Shown piece after piece: positions 60,504 to 64,000 of a stretch of DNA of 64,000 bases; positions within the stretch are counted from its first letter, which is position 1, and each line of letters starts with the position of its first letter. Where the stretch lies: contig CAVYZH010000005.1 in the NCBI GenBank assembly GCA_963772975.1, positions 124,001 through 188,000 on the forward strand, in the 5' to 3' direction. The position numbers and the translations under genes are program-made. The DNA is from AC-32 sp963772975. GTDB taxonomy: Bacteria; Actinomycetota; Thermoleophilia; Gaiellales; Gaiellaceae. The notes beneath the pieces were generated by a model. The model was not told where the DNA came from and made no database searches. It was given only the letters and a program-made list of their open reading frames with translations.

Positions 60504-61982
60504 ATGCCGAGCAGCCCGGAGATCGAGGCCTACAGCGCCGAAGCCGACCGCTTCATCGCCGAGCTCGACGAGGAGTACTACCAGCACTACGCGGGCCTGA
60601 AGGACAAGCTCGAGCTCGAAGACATCTACGAGCGGCACGCGAAGCTGATGGAGCTCGAGAACGTGCAGTCGGTCGGCGCGGCGGTAAACGGCGACCGCCG
60701 CATCCGCGAGCTCTGGGAGTTCGGCTGCGAGGGCTACCTGGGCAAATTCACCCGCGAGCACGCCGAGAAGCTCGCCGAGCTGGAGGCCGAGCTCGAGGTG
60801 ACCGTCGACGGCGAGACGCTGCCCTTCCGGATGATCCGCCCGGAGATGGCCAACGAGGCCGACCGCGGGAAGCGCGAGCAGCTCGACCGCGCGATGTGGG
60901 AGGCGACCGAGGAGCATCTGAACCCGGTCTACCTGGACGGCGTCGAAATCGTCCGCCGCCAACTGCCCTCGCTCGGCGTCTCGACTTACGTCGAGCTCTA
61001 TGAGCGCTTCGGCTTCCGGCTCGAGGAGCTGGCGGCGCAATGCGGAGCGTTCCTCGCCGACACCGAGCAGCTCTACGAAGAGCGCATGGACCGCGCCTCG
61101 CGGGCACTGCTCGGGATCTCGCTCGACGACCTCGCGCGCTGGGACGTGCAGCGCCTGCTGCGCTCGCCGCAGTGGGACGAGGGCTTCCCCGGCGACAAGA
61201 TGGTGCCGGCGCTGCGGGCGACGCTGGCCGACCTCGGGATCGACCTCGACAGCCAGCAGAACATCACGCTCGACATCGAGCAGCGACCGCAGAAGACGCC
61301 GCGCGCCTTCTGCTCGCCGATCGAGGTCCCGGACAAGGTGATGCTCGTGATCCAGCCGATCGGCGGCGCCGACGATTGGCGCGCCTTCTTCCACGAGGCC
61401 GGGCACGCCGAGCACTTCGGCAACACCTCGCGCGACCTGGCGATGGAGGAGAAGCGGCTCGGCGACACGGCGGTCACCGAGGGCTGGGCGATGCTGATGC
61501 AGCACCTGACGGACGAGCCCGGCTGGCTCTCGCGCAAGCTCGACTTCCCGCGCCCGGACGAGTATGCGGCCGAGGGGATGCTCTGGCTGCTCTTCTTCGT
61601 CCGCCGCTACTCGGCCAAGCTGCTCTACGAGCTCGAGTTCCACTCCGCGGACGACGTCGGCGGGATGCCGAAGCGCTACGCGGAGCTGCTCGGCGACGCG
61701 CTCAAGTTCGAGATCAGCGAGGCCAACTACCTCGCGGACATCGACTCCGGCTTCTACGTCACCGCCTACCTGCGCTCGTGGGCGTTCGAGAGCCAGCTGC
61801 GCGACCACCTGCGCGAGCGCTTCGGCAGCGACTGGTTCGCCCAGCGCGAGGCGGGCTCGCTGCTGCGCGAGCTCTGGGGCTTGGGCCAGAAGCCGACCGC
61901 CGACGAGCTGCTGAAGGACGTCACCGGCGCGGAGATCCAGATGTCCGCCGTCGGCGACCGCGTGCGCGAGCACCTCTCGTAG
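60504..61982 (+). CDS. M3-like zinc metallopeptidase
   Basis: 492 residues, cytoplasmic, mostly helical. The zinc site HEAGHAEHF lies at about residues 297-305 (HExxH), with the third ligand probably in TEGWAMLMQHL near residue 326. The arrangement fits oligopeptidases of the M3/oligoendopeptidase F group, though the protein is shorter than PepF (about 600). It has no signal peptide. A TATCCT box six bases upstream supports the ATG. Substrate unknown. Confidence 0.82.
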   Translation: MPSSPEIEAYSAEADRFIAELDEEYYQHYAGLKDKLELEDIYERHAKLMELENVQSVGAAVNGDRRIRELWEFGCEGYLGKFTREHAEKLAELEAELEVTVDGETLPFRMIRPEMANEADRGKREQLDRAMWEATEEHLNPVYLDGVEIVRRQLPSLGVSTYVELYERFGFRLEELAAQCGAFLADTEQLYEERMDRASRALLGISLDDLARWDVQRLLRSPQWDEGFPGDKMVPALRATLADLGIDLDSQQNITLDIEQRPQKTPRAFCSPIEVPDKVMLVIQPIGGADDWRAFFHEAGHAEHFGNTSRDLAMEEKRLGDTAVTEGWAMLMQHLTDEPGWLSRKLDFPRPDEYAAEGMLWLLFFVRRYSAKLLYELEFHSADDVGGMPKRYAELLGDALKFEISEANYLADIDSGFYVTAYLRSWAFESQLRDHLRERFGSDWFAQREAGSLLRELWGLGQKPTADELLKDVTGAEIQMSAVGDRVREHLS

Positions 61983-61993
61983 GTTCGCCGGCC

Positions 61994-62893
61994 ATGCCGC
62001 CGCAAACGATGCACCCCGACGAGCTCGGGCTGGACGACAGTCTCGTCGCACAGCTGGTCGCCGAGCAGTTCCCCGAGTGGGCCGAGCTTCCGCTCGAGCG
62101 GATCCCATCCCCCGGGACGGACAACGTCCTCTACCGGCTCGGACCCGACATGGTCGTACGACTACCTCGCATCCGTGACCACGGGAACGACGCCGAGGGG
62201 CGGTCTTTCGACCGTGATGCGCACTGGCTGCCGATGCTCTCGCCACTGCTGCCGGTCGCCGTTCCCGTTCCGCTCGCCCAAGGCGTTCCGGCAGACGGCT
62301 ATCCCGCCGCTTGGGGTGTCTACTCGTGGCTCGACGGCGAGCCCCCGGACGTCCACGCACTCGACGACCCTGAGGCGCTCGCCCGACAGGTGGCGGAGCT
62401 GATCCGAGCACTGTGGCTCGTTGAGCTGCCCGACCCGCCGCTCACCGCTCGCGGTTCCTCGCTCGCCCGCTGGGACGAGCCGACCCGGGCCGCCCTCGCT
62501 GAGCTCGAGCAGACGATCGACACCAAAGCGGCGGCGATCGCGTGGGAGAAGGCGCTGGCCACTCCGCCCTGGCATGGGCAGCCGGTCTGGCTGCACGGAG
62601 ACCTGATGCCGGCCAATCTGATCTTCCAGGGAACGAGGCTGACGGGCGTCATCGACTGGGGCCTGCTCGGGCTCGGTGATCCGGCTGTCGACCTGGCCGT
62701 CGCCTGGAACCTCCTGCCCGCTGGAGCGAGAGAGCTGTTGCGTGAGGAGCTGCAGGTTGACGACGCAACCTGGGAGCGAGGCCGCGGTTGGGCCCTCTGG
62801 ACCGGAATCTGCATCCTTCCGTACTACCGGGACACGAACCCCGAGCTTGTCGCCAACGCCCACTTTCGGATCGAACAGGTCCTCGCGGTCTAG
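61994..62893 (+). CDS. Aminoglycoside-phosphotransferase-family (APH) kinase
   Basis: 299 residues. An APH-type small-molecule kinase: N-lobe with GTDNVLYRLGPDMVVRLPR and the Lys/Arg region; C-lobe with the catalytic VWLHGDLMPANLIF, then GVIDWGLLGLGDPAVDLAVAW. Such genes are common in soil actinobacteria, and most are not proven antibiotic-resistance genes; the substrate cannot be named. Eleven bases separate it from the peptidase gene before it. Confidence 0.87.
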   Translation: MPPQTMHPDELGLDDSLVAQLVAEQFPEWAELPLERIPSPGTDNVLYRLGPDMVVRLPRIRDHGNDAEGRSFDRDAHWLPMLSPLLPVAVPVPLAQGVPADGYPAAWGVYSWLDGEPPDVHALDDPEALARQVAELIRALWLVELPDPPLTARGSSLARWDEPTRAALAELEQTIDTKAAAIAWEKALATPPWHGQPVWLHGDLMPANLIFQGTRLTGVIDWGLLGLGDPAVDLAVAWNLLPAGARELLREELQVDDATWERGRGWALWTGICILPYYRDTNPELVANAHFRIEQVLAV

Positions 62894-62901
62894 TCGCCGC
62901 T

Positions 62902-62942
62902 GTCCTGTGTAGCTGCATAAGCTTTATGCATGAACAGGACAC
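62902..62942 (+). promoter_or_regulatory. Nested inverted repeats over the start of the cDPG synthase gene
   Basis: Inner arms TGCATAA (62915-62921) and TTATGCA (62925-62931); outer arms TGTCCTGT (62902-62909) and ACAGGACA (62935-62942). The start codon lies inside. A -10 box TAAGCT (62919-62924) ends six bases before the ATG. Confidence 0.6.
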
Positions 62943-64000
62943 GGGTGCTGATCGCGGGCGCGGCCGGCCGCGACTTTCACAACTTCAACCTCGTTTACCG
63001 GGGCCGCGAGGAGTACGAGGTGGTCGCCTTCACGGCGACGCAGATCCCGGACATCGCCGGGCGCGTCTACCCGCCCGAGCTGGCGGGTGAGCTCTACCCC
63101 GATGGGATCCCGATCGAGCCTGAGGCCGAGCTCGAGCAGCTGATCGCCAAGCACGAGGTCGACGAGGTCGTCTTCGCCTATTCGGACGTGACCCACGAGC
63201 ACGTGATGCACATCGGCTCGCGCGCGCTGGCGGCCGGCGCTTCGTACCGGCTGATCTCGCCGCGCGAGACGATGCTGACCTCGTCCAAGCCGTCGGTCGC
63301 GATCTGCGCCGTGCGCACAGGCTCGGGCAAGAGCCAGACCACGCGCCACGTGGCCGCGCTGCTGCGTGAGTCGGGCAAGCGCGTCGCCGTGCTGCGGCAC
63401 CCGATGCCCTACGGCGACCTGACGAAGCAGGCCGTCCAGCGCTTCGAGCGCTACGAGGACCTCGACGCGGCCGACGCCACGATCGAGGAGCGCGAGGAGT
63501 ACGAGCCGCACATCGCCGAAGGCAACCTCGTCTTCGCCGGGATCGATTACGCGGCAATTCTCGACCGCGCCGAGCAGGAGGCGGACGTGATCCTCTGGGA
63601 CGGCGGCAATAACGACACGCCGTTCGTGAAGCCGAACGTCCACATCGTCGTCGTCGACCCGCACCGGGCCGGCCACGAGCTTCGCTACCACCCGGGCGAG
63701 ACGAACCTGCGCATGGCCGATGTCTGCGTCGTGAACAAGGTCGACAGCGCGACCCAGGAAGGCATCGATGCCGTGCTCGACTCGATCCGCACTCACAACC
63801 CGGGCGCGAAGATCGTGCTCGCGGCGTCGCCGTTCCACGTCGAGGGCGACGTGGCCGAGATCGCGGGCAAGCGCGTGCTCGCGATCGAGGACGGGCCGAC
63901 GCTGACCCATGGCGAGATGACCTTCGGCGCGGCCGTGCTCGCCGCGAAGGCGAACGGCGCGGCCGAGCTGATCGACCCTCGCGCCGCGGCCGTCGGCTCG
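62931..64000 (+). CDS. cpgS: Cyclic 2,3-diphosphoglycerate synthase (3' end off the window)
   Basis: About 356 codons before the right edge. An N-terminal Rossmann-like part (VLIAGAAGRDFHNFN, VVAFTATQIPDIAGRVYPPELAG, VFAYSDVTHEHVMHIGSRAL) is followed by a P-loop part with RTGSGKSQTTRHVA (about residues 126-140), LRHPMPYGDL, WDGGNNDTPFV and NKVD-like VVNKVDSAT. This is the family that closes 2,3-bisphosphoglycerate to the cyclic thermoprotectant in Methanothermus; members also occur in some bacteria. Here the product is inferred from the family. The ATG is the first after nested inverted repeats. Confidence 0.85.

Overview
The window is very GC-rich, gene-dense DNA from an actinobacterium. The minus strand carries the housekeeping block rsmI, metG, tatD, rsmA, ispE, tRNA-Gln, glmU, prs, rplY, pth, mfd, a PrsA-type foldase, mazG, eno, pyk, ftsB and DUF501, the same gene set and near order as in mycobacteria and streptomycetes. 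HspR with a dnaK-grpE-dnaJ-clpB locus, inositol-lipid genes, a BTAD/SARP regulator, GTG/TTG starts and many apparent leaderless starts agree. A bacterial cyclic 2,3-diphosphoglycerate synthase and the mixture of families suggest a deep lineage such as Thermoleophilia; that placement is an inference.

Layout. 1-2.2 kb: the start-proximal part of a GAF/SpoIIE phosphatase that leaves the left edge. 2.3-15.8 kb: small membrane proteins, two phosphatase/regulator genes, then the glycolysis, cell-division, repair and translation block (ftsB, pyk, eno, mazG, foldase, mfd, pth, rplY) with one lipoprotein gene inserted divergently. 15.8-22.8 kb: an accessory stretch that separates rplY from prs. It holds a ferritin-like oxidase, a frameshifted adenylate-cyclase/ATPase regulator, a Ca2+/H+ antiporter, about 700 bp without a convincing gene, and three small genes, two of which are followed by copies of a 47-bp repeat (a cassette-like arrangement). 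22.9-33.6 kb: prs, glmU, tRNA-Gln, ispE (frameshifted), rsmA, tatD, metG, an M23 peptidase, rsmI, a ROK glucokinase and an LCP protein. 33.6-36.8 kb: FmdB, pseudouridine catabolism (psuK-psuG), a GYD protein and a membrane protein. 36.8-41.5 kb: a regulatory island made of a secreted beta-propeller, a Ser/Thr kinase with a beta-propeller sensor and a SARP-type regulator, tied together by identical period-11 heptamer arrays. 41.5-47.9 kb: heat-shock operon dnaK-grpE-dnaJ-small membrane protein-hspR-clpB. 48-55.9 kb: a broken EamA transporter, moaA, then an inositol-phospholipid cluster (PAP2 phosphatase, CDP-alcohol phosphatidyltransferase, inositol-phosphate synthase fused to a tandem ribbon-helix-helix domain, glycosyltransferase-PHP fusion), a UDG-like protein and a membrane protein. 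55.9-64 kb: a beta-propeller/MarR divergon, an rRNA methyltransferase, a secreted phosphoesterase, YjbQ, an M3-like peptidase, an APH-like kinase and the start of cyclic 2,3-diphosphoglycerate synthase.

Most minus-strand genes are packed in operons with ATGA, GTGA or even CTGA stop/start overlaps. Many first genes have a TANNNT box six or seven bases before the start codon, which points to leaderless mRNAs. Three genes (cyclase-ATPase, ispE, EamA transporter) each carry a net +1 shift, so sequence errors must be weighed against real decay.
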